DNA of 64,000 nt, from positions 3,844,001-3,908,000 of the forward strand of contig CAJQUN010000040.1 in NCBI GenBank assembly GCA_907163345.1, given 5' to 3'. The notes beneath the pieces were generated by a model, which did not search any database, had not been told where the DNA came from, and was given only the letters and a program-made list of their open reading frames with translations. Position numbers and translations under genes: made by a program. Below, in pieces: positions 22,543 through 37,500 of the stretch. The first letter of the stretch is position 1. The number at the start of each line of letters is the position of its first letter. The DNA is from Haberlea rhodopensis. Its lineage: Eukaryota; Streptophyta; Magnoliopsida; Lamiales; Gesneriaceae.

Positions 22543-25500
22543 TTAAAAAGAAGGTAACTGTGGAGGTAAATTTGCTGTAGCATCGAACAGGACATATGAA
22601 GAAAGATCTGAAACTACATATCAAAACAATGTAATGTATTAGCTACTTGACTAAACACAAATGAACAATTCATAACTGTTTTAATTGACTGTAGTTCAGG
22701 TTTAGCAAAATTTGGGTGGGACCAGACCCAGGAGAAAAATTGCAATGCAAACAACAAAATCAAAAGCCATAGAATCACCTTGAATACCCATCATCAGAGT
22801 TTCGAGGACGAGCCCATGTTGGTGTTCTTCTTGATCTCATTGAATGAGGAGGTGGAAGTTGACCTGTCCTTACGGATGCACCCTGAGCAGTTCCATGAAA
22901 ACTTGGACTAGGATCATTCATACATGGATAATCATTTTTTGGTAGTTCACCTTTACTAAGTATTTCAATGAGTTCCTGCATGGCAACAAGTAACATTTAA
23001 GCAAAAGGTTCATTTCAAGTAAAATCGAAGGCATATAGCAACACAAATACAGGGCGCTACTCCTGTAATCAACTCCAAATTTAACAATCGACTCTTATAA
23101 GCCTCTTTATTCTCACTCACGCGATCTTAGAATTATCACAACGAAATGATAATCCTTCGAACTTGATCATCTGTTCTTAAAAGTATCACGGCAAAGAGTC
23201 TAAAAGTTTCAGCAGCTTTACCATTGATGACACTCAAAGAATAGCGTACCACAAATATGACAAGGACTGAACAGGATTGACACAATCACATTAAAACATC
23301 AAAGAGCATCACAATGGGATAAATTTCATCTAACTCTAAACCTACCGAACTGCACAATATTCTGTCTTTGCCTATACGAATTTTCCATAAGAAAGGTTAA
23401 AGAACCTCCAAAATATGCAAATTGAATAGTTATTTGAGGAGGAAATAATGCATTCTCTTGTATATTGTCATTATTATGACTAGTTCACCAGGTGATTTGT
23501 TTAGCATCATAATGTAAACCCTACTAGGTATAGGCAAAAGCACATAATAATTCCACCCATCAGAGGTCTCTTCCAAGGTGTAACCTTTGCCAGAAAATTT
23601 GTGGTACTGATGCTCGTGCTTCAATTCCAACTCTCAATGTGATGTTGAAGGGATTTAGTAATGACAGATTCTTCTTCTCTTACTCACCTGCATGAAGGAA
23701 GAATCATGCGATCTCTCCTGTCTAAGATTTATTTTCAATTTATTTGTCACAACATATAGCATTCACTGTCTCTCATTTTGGCTCCACGCCCATTAACCAA
23801 CAAATACAATCAAAGAATCGTTATTTCATGAGGTTACTAGAAACCAGAAAAATACAAAAAGAGAATAGACTACCTCTATTACAGGGTAAAAACGTGATAG
23901 TTGCCATGTCAATTCTTCACCAGGACGGTCTTTTCGAGCAGCATGCTTCTTCTGCAAAAAACAAGGAGAGAAGGTTAAAAACTACGAAATCAGATGCAGG
24001 GGTTAAGATAATCACTTTGACAACAGATCTGGTACCTTGTTAACGTCAAATTTAAGGGAAAATGGTACAATTGAGCTTTTTTTGGTGTATGATGATGCCA
24101 TCAAAAATTTCATATTATAAACTGCATTCATATCATCCATCGGTAGTCTTGCCAACTACATTACATACATCAAGATGTTAATTATGGTATGAATGATATG
24201 CCACAAAACAAATCAGAATTATAAATGACACTGCAAAGACTTGAGTACAGCCTGTTGCATGACCTTTTGTCCAGGATAAAAACCGCATAAATTTAAAGCA
24301 TACAGACGTTTGCGTGAGCGTGCGAAAACCAGTAAAACAGATTATTATGCATAATCCTTTCATAAGAAACTTCCAAAGAGTGGAACAGACGTCATTCTAT
24401 TGGATATATCAACTGTTTTATAGATATTATGGGCTTAGAGTAGGTGTTGAGTTTATCAGAAGCTGTCAGATTTACGGTAGCATGGGTTCTAGTATTACAG
24501 GATATTGAGCACTTGTTGGAATTGTGAAGACCCGGAATTTTGGTCAAAAAAATTACGTGATACCGAGATAACATTGAAAAATAAATAAAAATAATAGATC
24601 TACATTATGGATGGATTTAATTATATTATTCAATCTTGTGGACATTTAATCACATATTTAAGTTTATAACTTATTAGAGTTGTGTAAGAGATAATACATA
24701 GGTTATATGATTTTAGCTTATAAACTTTTGAATAATTTAAAGTTGTAGTTAATTAAGAAATCATTGAAAATAATATTAATAATAATAATCAATCTTAAAT
24801 CTTGCAATGAATAGATAAAAGTTTATGGACTATAATTCCTACACTAATCCTACATTTTTGAAAGTGCATAATTAAACCATTCAATGGACTTGCCCAATTC
24901 TTATCATTAGTAATTCAATAACATTTAAGTGCTTAACTCAAACCTTGCCACCATTCCCCCATTCAACCACAATTCAATCTCATTTATTCTAATATAATAA
25001 CATTAATGGTTTGCTTAAATCATGCCATTAGATGTCCAACATGTGATGACCCCATTCTTTTTGCCATTCATTTAGCCCATTGATGACCCAATCAATACCT
25101 TGCTCAAGCTATGTCATTAAAAGGCCAAAGTGGTGGAATTAGTAAAGTTATTTACATACATTATCAATGATTGACCACATTCATTACATGCTCAAATATT
25201 TCATTACATGGCAAAGTTTTGGAAATTGTTAAGGAAATCCTCCTAAATTGAATCACCTTACTCCTAATTGTATTCCCACTTAATTGCCACACCATTAGCA
25301 TCCAATTATCATAAAGCAATCCAATTATTATCTAGCTCCAATCTTGTATTAGAAGGCTAAAGAAATGAATACACATTATTATCATCCAATTAAAATATTA
25401 CCTTATGACCTACCTTGAATCTTGTCAATTTGTGCCAAAAATGTGGATCTAAACTAAACCACCCCACCACATTAAAACCCATTATATATCATGCCCTAAG

Positions 25501-28500
25501 AAAGAAAAAAAGTCCTCTATTATACAATGAGCAATTTCGAAAGAATCACACACACATCACACACACATTTTCGAAATTCTCAAGGCAAGGAACAAGAGCT
25601 TTTGTGCTATTTTTCACAACCCGGAATCCATACAAACGTACTTCAAATCTTCAATAACGGTAAGTGGGTTTTTGCTACAACTTCATTTCGTTTTCAAAAC
25701 TATATGTATGTTTTAAATCTCGATTGAACAACCTATGAAAAGCATGCTTTTAAATCAAATAACTCGTTATGTGGATATATGCAAGATATGTGTTTATGTG
25801 TAAGAAATGTGTTTATGTGCAAAGATCTATGTGATTTGACAAAGAAATATTAAATGATTTTTGCTATGATTATATGTATATTTTTACTATGTTCAATGGG
25901 CCCCTACTTGCTGGGTGTTTTCCCAAACGCTCACCCCCCTTACCTCCCCTCCCAGACAAAGACGAAAAGAAGAGATCGAGGAAGAAGAACAAGAATATTT
26001 TTGGAGATGATCCACGGAGAACCTTCAAAGAAATTTATTAGTTTTATTTGCGCTTCCGCATCTTTGATTTAATCCTAGAGAATAGTATTTTGTAATAGCA
26101 ATTGTAAGGACAATTTAATGATATTGGAATAAATAAACTGATTTTATCAAAGATCTGTATACGATGCTTGTTGTATTCGAATTTTATATTTGGATTCAAC
26201 GCCGGTGTCACGCGCTCTGGTTTCGGGGCGTGACATTTTAGTGGTATCAGAGCAAAACCAGGCTCCATGATCCCGCTAGGAAAAGATTTTCGGTTGATAT
26301 AAATCAACCGGATTATAAATCCCGGATCTAATAGACCAACTGAGTGAATCGAAAACAAGTTGGGAATCATGATTTAACAATCTGAAAAAAAAAAAAAAAT
26401 TAAAACTCAAAAAAACGAAAACCTAGATCTAATGGCGTCTGATCCCGCCGCCTCCACGCCGCCACCGGAGAGACGACGACCGATCAACGGCAAGGAACGC
26501 CTCCCTGAGACGAAGCTACGACGCTAGGTATCGAGCTGAACGGAAGGCGTTAGCATGACCGATTTCGGATCGAAATTCACGCACTCCATACTCGTCAATT
26601 TTCCGATCTCTCACCGCCGACCACCGATCGACTACCTCGACAAACTACCATGGCCGACGATCATAGACGAACAAAAGCCCCCTGTCAATTGCAAAATCCG
26701 TTCACTGTTAGATGATCAATCGCCAATCAAATTCTCGTCCTTATGAACCCTAATTCAGTCGAAAATTAGACCTCCGATTTCTCCCAGATTCTAACGCGAA
26801 AAATAAATTAAATTCGGGTTAATGATCCAATTATCATCCCTAATAAAAGCCCTATGCCTTCTCCATCTCACAAACAAAGGAAGATTGTTAATTGAGGACC
26901 GAAAATTTAGCCCTTAGAACCCTAAAATGTGGAAATATCCCAAATTCGTTATTCCATCAATCCAAACGTAGAATTTAAATTGGTTCGGGGTAAATATCCC
27001 ACATGACATACATGTCAAAAGCCCTTTGGAAAATTCAAATTAACAACAAGGGAAGTCTTCCGATTTTGAGCCTAAATACACGCTCAAGAACCCTAAAATT
27101 TTTCGAAATTTCAACGCCCGATTTGACAGACGATTCGAACACGAAATTCCAATTAACTTCGCTATGACAATCCTAATTACTCCCATAATAAAAGCCCCTT
27201 ACTGGATTCGAATTATAAACGAGGTAAGGCGATCAATTTCGAGCCGCAATTCACGCCCTATAAACCCTAAATGGCAAAAGTTTTCGACCAACAATTTCTC
27301 CTTCAATCCGAACATAAATTTCAAATTAATTTCGGGTTTTTGACCGATATTTAATCCCTACCAAAAACCCCTTATCAAGTCGAAATTATAAATTAGTAAA
27401 GTGCTCAATTTCGAAACAAGATTTTCGCCTCATTAGAACCCTAAATTACGAAAACTTTCACTACCAATTTAATTGAACTTTCGAACTCAAAAATCAAATT
27501 AAATTCGGGATCTTGCTCGAAATAATGCCAGTAATAAAAGCCCTATGTTTTTAATGACTCCCAAACGAAGCAAAGGCGTCAATTGAGGACCACGATTTAC
27601 GTCCCAAGAACCCTAATTTTTGAAAGTTTCCAAATTCGATATCTCCTTAATCCGAACACCAATATCAAATTAAATCTGGGTTTATGATCCTTATATCATG
27701 TCGAACAAAAGCCCTCTATCCAATCGAAATCACAAACAAGGAAAGATACTCAATTTCGGATCGAGATTCTCGCCCTAGAACCCTAATCTGCGAAAATTTT
27801 GGGCATCAATTTCACACAACTCGGAACACCAAATTCAAATTAATTTTGGGTTATGAATCCTCATAACATGTATATTAATAGCCCTCAAACAATTTCAAAA
27901 TTTCACACCTTGAGTGATCGAATTCTTGAAGCCCCAATCCACGCCTTTTAAATCATAATATCTCAAATTCTTGCCCTCGATTTTTTGAACCACCAAAGCA
28001 GATTATTCCAATACAAATCGTGTTATTTACCCTCACATCATTTCTAAGAAAAATCATTTGTCAATTTCAAAATTCAGCAACCGAAACTGAACCAATTGAT
28101 GATCTAATTTTTCTCCTCAAAGAATTCTAACTCACGAGATCCCATCCTTCAATTCCTCATCCACCATAACATTTTTTTTTCTTCGATACGACGTAGGCTG
28201 CGATGACTCATGCTCAAAACAGTTTGATCCAAAAGAAGGAGCACGAGATAACCGAATTTAAAATATTCCAAGACAAGGAGATGCGAGACAAAACAGAGTT
28301 GTTGGAGATAATCAATTACTACCATTACAAGGCCCAAAGGATGACCTACCACCATCATCGTGTCGAAGAGCGACTTACAAAAGCGATAGAGGACAACAAA
28401 ACACTTATGAAAGTCCACATTAATAAGTGCCAACAGTTAGAACGCTTCGAGCAGGAGTTCAATGAGCATCGGGAGAATATGTGGACCCAAATTCAAGCCC

Positions 28501-31500
28501 TCATAAATGAGAGGAATGAATTGGCACAGGAAGTCGCCCACAAGCAGTCTATGATAAATTTCCTGATGGAAGATGAAGATCATATGATACTGGAAGATGT
28601 TGAAGGGGATTTAGGAGACAAAGAAACAATAGACTAAGTCTTCTAGTATGCAATATCTTTAGGATAATAAATAATAAATCTTGGGTATCATAGTGATGAT
28701 TTTCTTTGTTTAGGATTTCGTGGTGAACCTCTCAGTTTAATTAGTAAAATTTTAATTTACTCTTCGAATGTATCTGGAATTGTGTTATTCCATGGTTACG
28801 CTCCTACGCAACAACTATAAACCTTCATTCCAAGAGGAAACTCGGAACTCTATTTGCTCCCTTTTCTAAAGTTAAGATACATCATTCTTTGTTTTCGAAA
28901 TCATTTAGTATACTTTAATGATTCACACGAATATGGAAAGTACGTGTGTGGTTTGAATTCTAAAAAGTTTTAGTATGTTTTAAACTAAAAAAATTAAGAG
29001 ATATGTGTATGTGAAAGTACGCTTGGCGGAGCAAAGTGCCACATTATGTGGGAGCCACCTCTTGAACCGACGGGGCAAAGTGCTACACATAATTGGGGCC
29101 ACCTCTTGAATCCAATAAGTTGTAATATGTGTATGTGAAAGTACGCTTGGCGGAGCAAAGTGCCACGTTATGTGGGAGCCACCTCTTGAACCGACGGGGC
29201 AAAGTGCTACACATAATGGGGGCACCTCTTGAATCCAATAAGTTGTAATATGTGTATGTGAAAGTACGCTTGGCGGAGCAAAGTGCCACGTTATGTGGGA
29301 GACACCTCTTGAACCGACGGCGCAAAGTGCTACACATAATGGGGGCCACCTCTTTAATCCAATAAGTTGTAATATGTGTATGTGAAAGTACGCTTGGCGG
29401 AGCAAAGTGCCACGTTATTTGGGAGCCACCTCTTGAACCGACGGGGCAAAGTGCTACACATAATGGGGGCCATCTCTTGAATCCAATAAGTTGTAATATG
29501 TGTATGTGAAGGTACGCTTGGCGGAGCAAAGTGCTACGTGTGTAGGAGCCACCACTTGATTCGGCGGGGCAAAGTGCTACATGATGTGGGCGTGCCACAT
29601 GCATGGGAGCCACCTCTTGATCCTTAAGAGCAAAGTGCTATGGACACGGGAGCCACCTCTTGAATCCAATAAGTTGTCATATGTTTATGTAAAAGTAAGG
29701 ACTTGGCGGAGAAAAGTGCTACGTGTGTAGGAGCCACCACTTGATTCGGCGGGGCAAAGTGCTACATGATGTGGGCGTGCCACATGCATGTGAGCCACCT
29801 CTTGATCCTTAAGAGCAAAGTGCTATGTGCATGGGAGCCACCTCTTGAATCCAATAAGTCATTGTGAGTTTTTGTGTAAATGTACAAGTAAAGGCTTGGC
29901 GGGGCAAAGTGCTACGTGCCACGTTATGTGGGAGCCACCTCTTGAACCGACGGGGCAAAGTGCTACACATAACGGGGGCCACCTCTTGAATCCAATGAGC
30001 AAAGTGCTATGCACATGGGAGCCACCTCTTGAACCCAAAGAAGCCACTATGTGATATGTATTACGTGCTTATGTGATGTATTTCTGAAGCCGACTCAAGT
30101 TTCGAGGACGAAACTTCCAATAAAGAGGGAGGGATGTGAAGACCCGGAATTTTGGTCAAACAAATTACGTGATACCGAGATAACATTGAAAAATAAATAA
30201 AAATAATAGATCTACATTATGGATGGATTTAATTATATTATTCAATCTTGTGGACTTTTAATCACATATTTAAGTTTATAACTTATTAGAGTTGTGTAAG
30301 AGATAATACATAGGTTATATGATTTTAGCTTATAAACTTTTGAATAATTTAAAGTTGTAGTTAATTAAGAAATCATTGAAAATAATATTAATAATAATAA
30401 TCAATCTTAAATCTTGCAATGAATAGATAAAAGTTTATGGACTATAATTCCTACACTAATCCTACATTTTTGAAAGTGCATAATTAAACCATTCAATGGA
30501 CTTGCTCAATTCTTATCATTAGTAATTCAATGACATTTAAGTGCTTAACCCAAACCCCCCATTCAACCACAATTCAATCCCATTCATTCTAATATAATAA
30601 CATTAATGGTTTGCTTAAATCATGACATTAGATGTCCAACATGTGATGACCTCATTCTTTTTGCCATTCATTTAGCCCATTGATGACCCAATCAATACCT
30701 TGCTCAAGCTATGTCATTAAAAGGCCAAAGTGGTGGAATTAGTAAAGTTATTTACATACATTATCAATGATTGACCACATTCATTACGTGCTCAAATATT
30801 TCATTACATGGCAAAGTTTTGGAAATTGTTAAGGAAATCCTCCTAAATTGAATCACCTTACTCCTAATTGTATTCCCACTTAATTGCCACACCATTAGCA
30901 TCCAATTATCATAAAGCAATCCAATTATTATCTAGCTCCAATCTTGTATTAGAAGGCTAAAGAAATGAATACACATTATTATCATCCAATTAAAATATTA
31001 CCTTATGACCTACCTTGAATCTTGTCAATTTGTGCCAAAAATGTGGATCTAAACTAAACCACCCCACCACATTAAAACCCATTATATATCATGCCCTAAG
31101 AAAGAAAAAAAGTCATATATTATACAATGAGCAATTTCGAAAGAATCACACACATCACACACACATTTTCGAAAATCTCAAGGCAAGGAACAAGAGCTTT
31201 TGTGCTATTTTTCACAACCCGGAATCCATACAAACGTACTTCAAATCTTCAATAACGGTAAGTGGGTTTTTGCTACAACTTCATTTCGTTTTCAAAACTA
31301 TATGTATGTTTTAAATCTCGATTGAACAACCTATGAAAAGCATGCTTTTAAATCAAATAACTCGTTATGTGGATATGTGCAAGATATGTGTTTATGTGTA
31401 AGAAATGTGTTTATGTGCCAAGATCTATGTGATTTGACAAAGAAATATTAAAGGATTTTTGCTATGATTATATGTATATTTTTACTATGTTCAATCAGCC

Positions 31501-34500
31501 CCTACTTGCTGGGTGTTTTCCCAAACGCTCACCCCCCTTATCTCCCCTCCCAGACAAAGACGAAAAGAAGAGATCGAGGAAGAAGAACAAGAATATTTTT
31601 GGAGATGATCCACGGAGAACCTTCAAAGAAATTTATTAGTTTTATTTGCGCTTCCGCATCTTTGATTTAATCCTAGAGAATAGTATTTAGTAATAGCAAT
31701 TGTAAGGACAATTTAATGATTTTGGAATAAATAGACTGGTTTTATCAAAGATCTGTATACGAGGCTTGTTGTATTCGAATTTCACATTTGGATTCAACGC
31801 CGGTGTCACGCGCTCTGGTTTCGGGGCGTGACAGGAATATTATGGCAGATGTCAGGTGGAAATGCATAAGATAATAGCATGTCTGACTGATCACATATTA
31901 GCTAGAGATAAGCGAGTGCAGTTGAGCCACACTGTTTTTTGAAAGATAAATATCACATTTATTATCGTTAAGGATGTGCCTCCCATGTACATCGAAATGG
32001 TATTAGCTATCAATCTATCAACGTGTCTCCATCAGGTAAAAAATTAGTAAAAGAAATGTATTATAAAGACATTCTGAATCGTAAATGCACATATAACGTC
32101 AAAACTCTTTCTTCAAGTTAAGCACTGCTTTCCCCTCCCCTCGAAACATTGTTGAGATATAAAAAATGAAAATGGCTTATGTACAACGAAATAAAAAATA
32201 TGCAAAAATAAGCTAATAATTGTAAAAGTGGCACGAACCTCCATTAGTTTCTCAATTTTGCCATCCTCGAATTTCTCAGGATAAACAGCAGCATAAATCA
32301 TCAATAATCGCAACTTATTTTCACGTGATACATCCTGATGACAGCAAACCATCAAATATGCTAATAGTATTTTCACAAACAAAAAAAATTACGTAGAAAA
32401 AGGAAAAAACTAACCTCTTTTACTCTAAGAAAATTAATAAGGTCTTTGGTACCAGCATCTCCAAAAACCAGGTCCTGCTCTAGTTGCCCTACTTCTTTAA
32501 GCCCCGATTCCCTGATATTTTTATTTAATTTTCCTGCAATCTGATGAAGAACAAATAATTAGCAAATGGAAAAAAAAGTGATCCAAAAAAACGAATTTGT
32601 CATTGGCTTGTTCAACACTGGTCTTCAATGAAATAAAATGTGTTATTTCTTTTAATGATAAATCATCAACCAGGGAATTATACCATATGTTATATAGAAG
32701 GTAACATTCGATATATCAGTTCATATTTTTGAAACTGATCAGGGTTTCATGCCACAAAAAAGAATATATCATTGAAAAACTGAAATATAAGTTAACAAAA
32801 GCAAACCTCTGCCGTTAATTCTTCAAATAAGTAGCACCTATAGGACTTGTGCTAAATGATGCAATCCTAATCAAGATCAATGAAACTACTCATACCTTTT
32901 CATGCCCGCCATTGGAATAAAACAAAGTAGAAAATCATAATTAATGGTTTTGAAAATGGAAAAATTTGGAAACACCATGCTTGGAGATCAAAGTAGATCA
33001 ACAAAGTTAAAGTATAAGATTGATTTCATTGACTATGGCTTGGTTTCACTTATTGTAATCAATTTGAGTGGCATAACTATGTCAGCACAGCAGAACAGGT
33101 CTTAAACCTGTTTTATATTATTAACTTTCTATTATTTTATCAGGCAATTTTTAAGGATTGAACTCAACTTTATTTAAAGCGCACAAGCTTAATTTTTTCA
33201 GCCAAAACATTATAGATAAAAATGTTTTGCAAAAATTTAAATATTTTTTTAACAATAAATTGTGAGTCCTCTTTCAAACTTGTTACGGAATTCTTACAGA
33301 TTTGCAACTAAATTTAAATAATCAAGATTCATACATCTGACAGCTCAAACGTCTTTGTTCTACAAACCAGTGGCGTCCAAAAAAGCAACTCAAAAACTTA
33401 ATGGAATTTAGTTTCCGATTATTATACAACAATTGAATCCTATTTTTTAAGTTAAAGCGTGATCTAGCTTCAATTTGTGCTACAGTCTGTCATTGATTGT
33501 TCACATCACGAGGAACGTATTTGGAGCATTTAATACTGGATGTCTTCAACATATTGTTGGTGTTCACATCACCAATCATACCTGGCTATGCATGAGGTGC
33601 AATATGGGTTCCCAAGAATACGATCATATGCACAAAGTTAGCCTCATGGTAAGTTCATTGCACGTAATAAATACAACCAGTGGCGAAACCAGCAAGCAAC
33701 AGCCACACAACCAAACACAAATCAAACTATGACACTTAAACATTATTTGAGATCAAGTATTGACAGAGTAAGAAATTCTAGAGACTTACATCAACATGGA
33801 GTGAGAGCTTTTCAATTTGTTCACTATATTGAGGCAAAGCTTGAACCATCTTTTGCAAATCCCGAGTAGACAGTTCACCATCCCTATGCATAACACGTGT
33901 GCATTAGGCATGATACCAAAAGTTACCAAGTAACCAGTTACAAAATAGAAGTACAGCAAATAGAAGCTGTAGGAAATAAATAACGTGAGAGTTGAAAATA
34001 CTTTTTATTAATTGAATAATTAAAAGAGTTACAATGGCTATCTATTTATAGGTGTATATAAAGATTAATAGAAGGAAACTACCTAGTTTATCTCTATTTA
34101 AATTAAATCAAACTAAATCTCTAGATAATATTATAAACTAAATCTCTAGTTAATATTATCCTACCAAACTTATAATATTATCCTACCAAGTTTAAACACA
34201 AATATTTAAATACTAAATCTTTATATAATTATTCAACAGAAGCCAACCCCGGTCATTAAAGGCCCACAGGCTTAGCATGTATCTTACTGTCTACTTGGTG
34301 CAGGTGTTAAACATCCCTTATAAAACATAACGTCTGCGATTTTAATTGATTGTAGAAAAGTAAAAATTTTAAATGGATATCTTCCAATATGGAGATAAGC
34401 ATGCTTCCTACTATATTTCCAATTTGAAGATGATGCCAGAAACCAAAATCTTTGAACCAACCTTGAACCATGGATTTGTGCAGCTTTATTTTTTGATACA

Positions 34501-37500
34501 AAGTTTGTCATCTTCTCATGCAACCTTTCGCTTGCCTGACATGGTAAACAAGTGATAAAAGTATTTGACAATCCGCTCCTTCCAAAACCAGAAATTTCAG
34601 ACAAATGTAAAGTTCCTGCATATTCTACATACATCAGCTATATGAGAGTGACAGAGCTCAAGCCAAATGGGGTCATGATCCTCCAAAAGGACCTCTTTCT
34701 TCTCCGGAAGGCCACCTGTTTTGCTCGGTACCTGAGGAATGTAATAGCGATTGTAGAGGTTACACTCAGCCAAACAAACACGTAAGCAACAACTCAATGC
34801 CTTACCTGATGAACATATTTATTCCCTTCCATGTTTAATAAATCATGGCACATCGCATCATATGTCCATTCATGTATAATTGGAGCAATCTTCATAGAAA
34901 ATATCATAATGTCACATATGGGCATGAGACTTGGATTCAGCAAGTACGTTGTAATTTTAGTCAACAATAGACAGTTCAAACCTGATCTATAGATCTATCT
35001 AAAATTATCAGCTCGGATGTCTCTGACTGGGGAAAGTTAGGGAGGCTGGATTTATATTTCATGAGACAGTTCCAAACAGCAGCAGCAAGCTTTCTCGGAA
35101 TTAGATCGCGAAAAGTGGCCATCGTATTAGGATCTAGTGATTTGGCAGCACGGTAGCGCACTGATGGAAACTCCTGTCACGAGACAAAGTTACGCAGGTT
35201 TTGATACTTAACATTTGGATAGGGCCAGATAATCAATAGCCAGATTGCTACATACCCGCAATGATGCAAATACTGTAGCTATACGAGTAGCCATCAAATT
35301 CAAACATGCATCACCTTCACGAAAACTTTCTTCATCCCCAAATAGTTCCTCAAGAGCTCTATCATTGTCAGTGACAAAACCCTGTAGTTACAATATATTT
35401 GTCACATACCTCTCTATAAGCACAAGAATATTCAAATTTCACACCAAACAACAGCTTTGAAAAATACAGAGCTAGCAATTTCCAAGTGTCACCCTATATC
35501 TTGTCTTATTTTCATCTTTAAGTCGCATACAATTTTATTTAAATTTGTGAATTCTACAGGGGATGTTTGTCACACGTATAGAACCCATTCTAGTTTCAGC
35601 ATCCATTTACCTCGAAAGAGAATTGAGAGTCACAAAAAGATTTAAAATGGATTAGGGGGTAGCATACCTGACTATCTACGGAAAAATACTCCAGATTCAT
35701 CTGCAGATTTCTGATCCAAAATGAGAACAAAGACCAAATCTAAAAGAATGAAATAAAGATTGCACATCAAAAAAATTAGTGTGTGATTATAACCTCTCTC
35801 AAGGCGCCAATGCGAGATAAAACAGTTCCATCTTTCTTTATGTGGCTAACCAACTCTCGAGCTACAGGTGAGCTAAAGAAGATGAATGCCCTGATAGAAA
35901 ACAAAAGCAAATAGGAAAAGGAAAGAGATGACCACTAAGCATCAATTTTACGAATATGAGGCAAAGGACTTCAAAAAATTGTTGAAAGCTTGAAACAAAC
36001 TATCAAATACTTGGCATACTTTCTATACAAGGGTGATCTTCCGGACATATCAGAAAGTAAGATAACGATGCTGCATAAAAAGGAAAACAAACAGATGAGA
36101 GCATGAATGAAAGGGCGACAGGAAACGGGGAGAAAAAACAGAAAATTTGTTATGCACAAATTAAAAATGAAAAGATGTATTTAAGAAGCAAGGTTGAGTA
36201 GATTAAATAACAACTATAAATGCATTAAACTTGAGAGACAGAGAGCTTTGACATCTGCAAAAACACATTAAAAACCCAGAAATTGGAAAACTTAAAAGAT
36301 AACAGCAAATTGACAACCAAGGTCATCCACGCATCAGTTAAAGATCTCACAGCACAGGCTGTGTGACACAAACGAGTACCACAAACCAGCAATAATTCGA
36401 CCAGGACTGTTGTTTATGAAATTCGGAGCTTATCCCCATATAGTTGAGCTGCATGAACAGTACTATAAAGGAACTAATGCTGCTAAGATGAACGAAATTT
36501 AAGCATCACCAAAGTGTTATAACAACTCTGTCCTTTCTGAATTTCCCTAATCTTAACCTGATGAATCTTCATCTCCAATTTAATAATAATTGCATTTATT
36601 CTCTCACTTGAAAATGTGCATTGCCTGCTCCCTTTCTTCTTAAAACAAATTTGATTACACTAATGAAAAATCACTGGCAGAGGAAACGCCAAACTAATCC
36701 ATAAACCAATTTATTCATCCGTACAGAAAGATGATCAGTCATTCAGTCTCACAAGAAAAGCACAGCAAATCGCTTCAGATTCTCAGTCAAAGACCATTAC
36801 ACCTATAAAATCGCGAAATAACAATTTCTGGAACGCCTTATATATCAAAGAAACATGTTGATTAATATCCACTCAGATATAGAAAGTTACGAGGCAACAA
36901 AAAGAGGTGAAATTTATTGAACTATAAACAAGCAGTACACCTTCAAATCATATTGGAAAGATGAGGAAATAAGAACCCTTACTTTTCTTTGGTTGGCTGG
37001 ATGAAATATATGGCATCCATGGTTGGAAGTGGCTGTCTTCGCTTGTGTATGTCCTCTACCACTGCAAATATCACACAATTTATCGCCTACTAAAATTCAA
37101 CAATGTCATATTACGATAAAAAGCATCACCATGTGCCACGGTTGGTCCATGATACAACCCAATAGGTAAATTTTGTAAAAGATGGATTGAGTAAACCAGT
37201 GCATTTTTCATACTACAGAATAATCAAGTGCTTGTTTCTTATTCCAGAATCATTTAGCAAAGGATTTTCCACATGTAACCAAAATGCAAAATAGAAAAGC
37301 AGAATAAAGAATTAAAAATCATGGAGAATTCTGACACATTCCTGTATAGTTTTGCCATCTGCAACAGCTAATCACCAATCCTACATTATCAAAGCAAGTT
37401 TCGTTTATTCTAGAAGTTCTCAAGAACTGATATTTAATGGACAAAATTGGATTATTACAAGATGCAATGTAGCTTGCTAGTCAAGAAAGTACAAAAAATG

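Larger units (their letters stand above)
24523..31833 (+). mobile_element. Gypsy-NA: non-autonomous LTR retrotransposon in KEULE intron 15
   Basis: LTRs 24523-26235 and 30135-31833, ends TGTGAAGACC...GGCGTGACA. Perfect 5-bp TSD GGAAT at 24518-24522 and 31834-31838. PBS for tRNA-iMet at 26242-26253, PPT at 30122-30134. The internal 3.9 kb has no gag, protease, RT or integrase. It holds a modular leader, one 144-aa ORF and a tandem-repeat array. LTR ends, PBS flank and leader are closely similar to Gypsy-A at the right end of the window, so it is probably mobilised by that family. It is antisense to KEULE. Confidence 0.93.

Noticed and set aside
28980..29613. Minus-strand frames of 141 and 176 codons
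   Set aside because: Translation of the 124-bp tandem array; repeated peptides only.
29007..30060. Regular repeats that might suggest a CRISPR array
   Set aside because: Units are tandem without unique spacers, inside a plant LTR retrotransposon; no cas genes.
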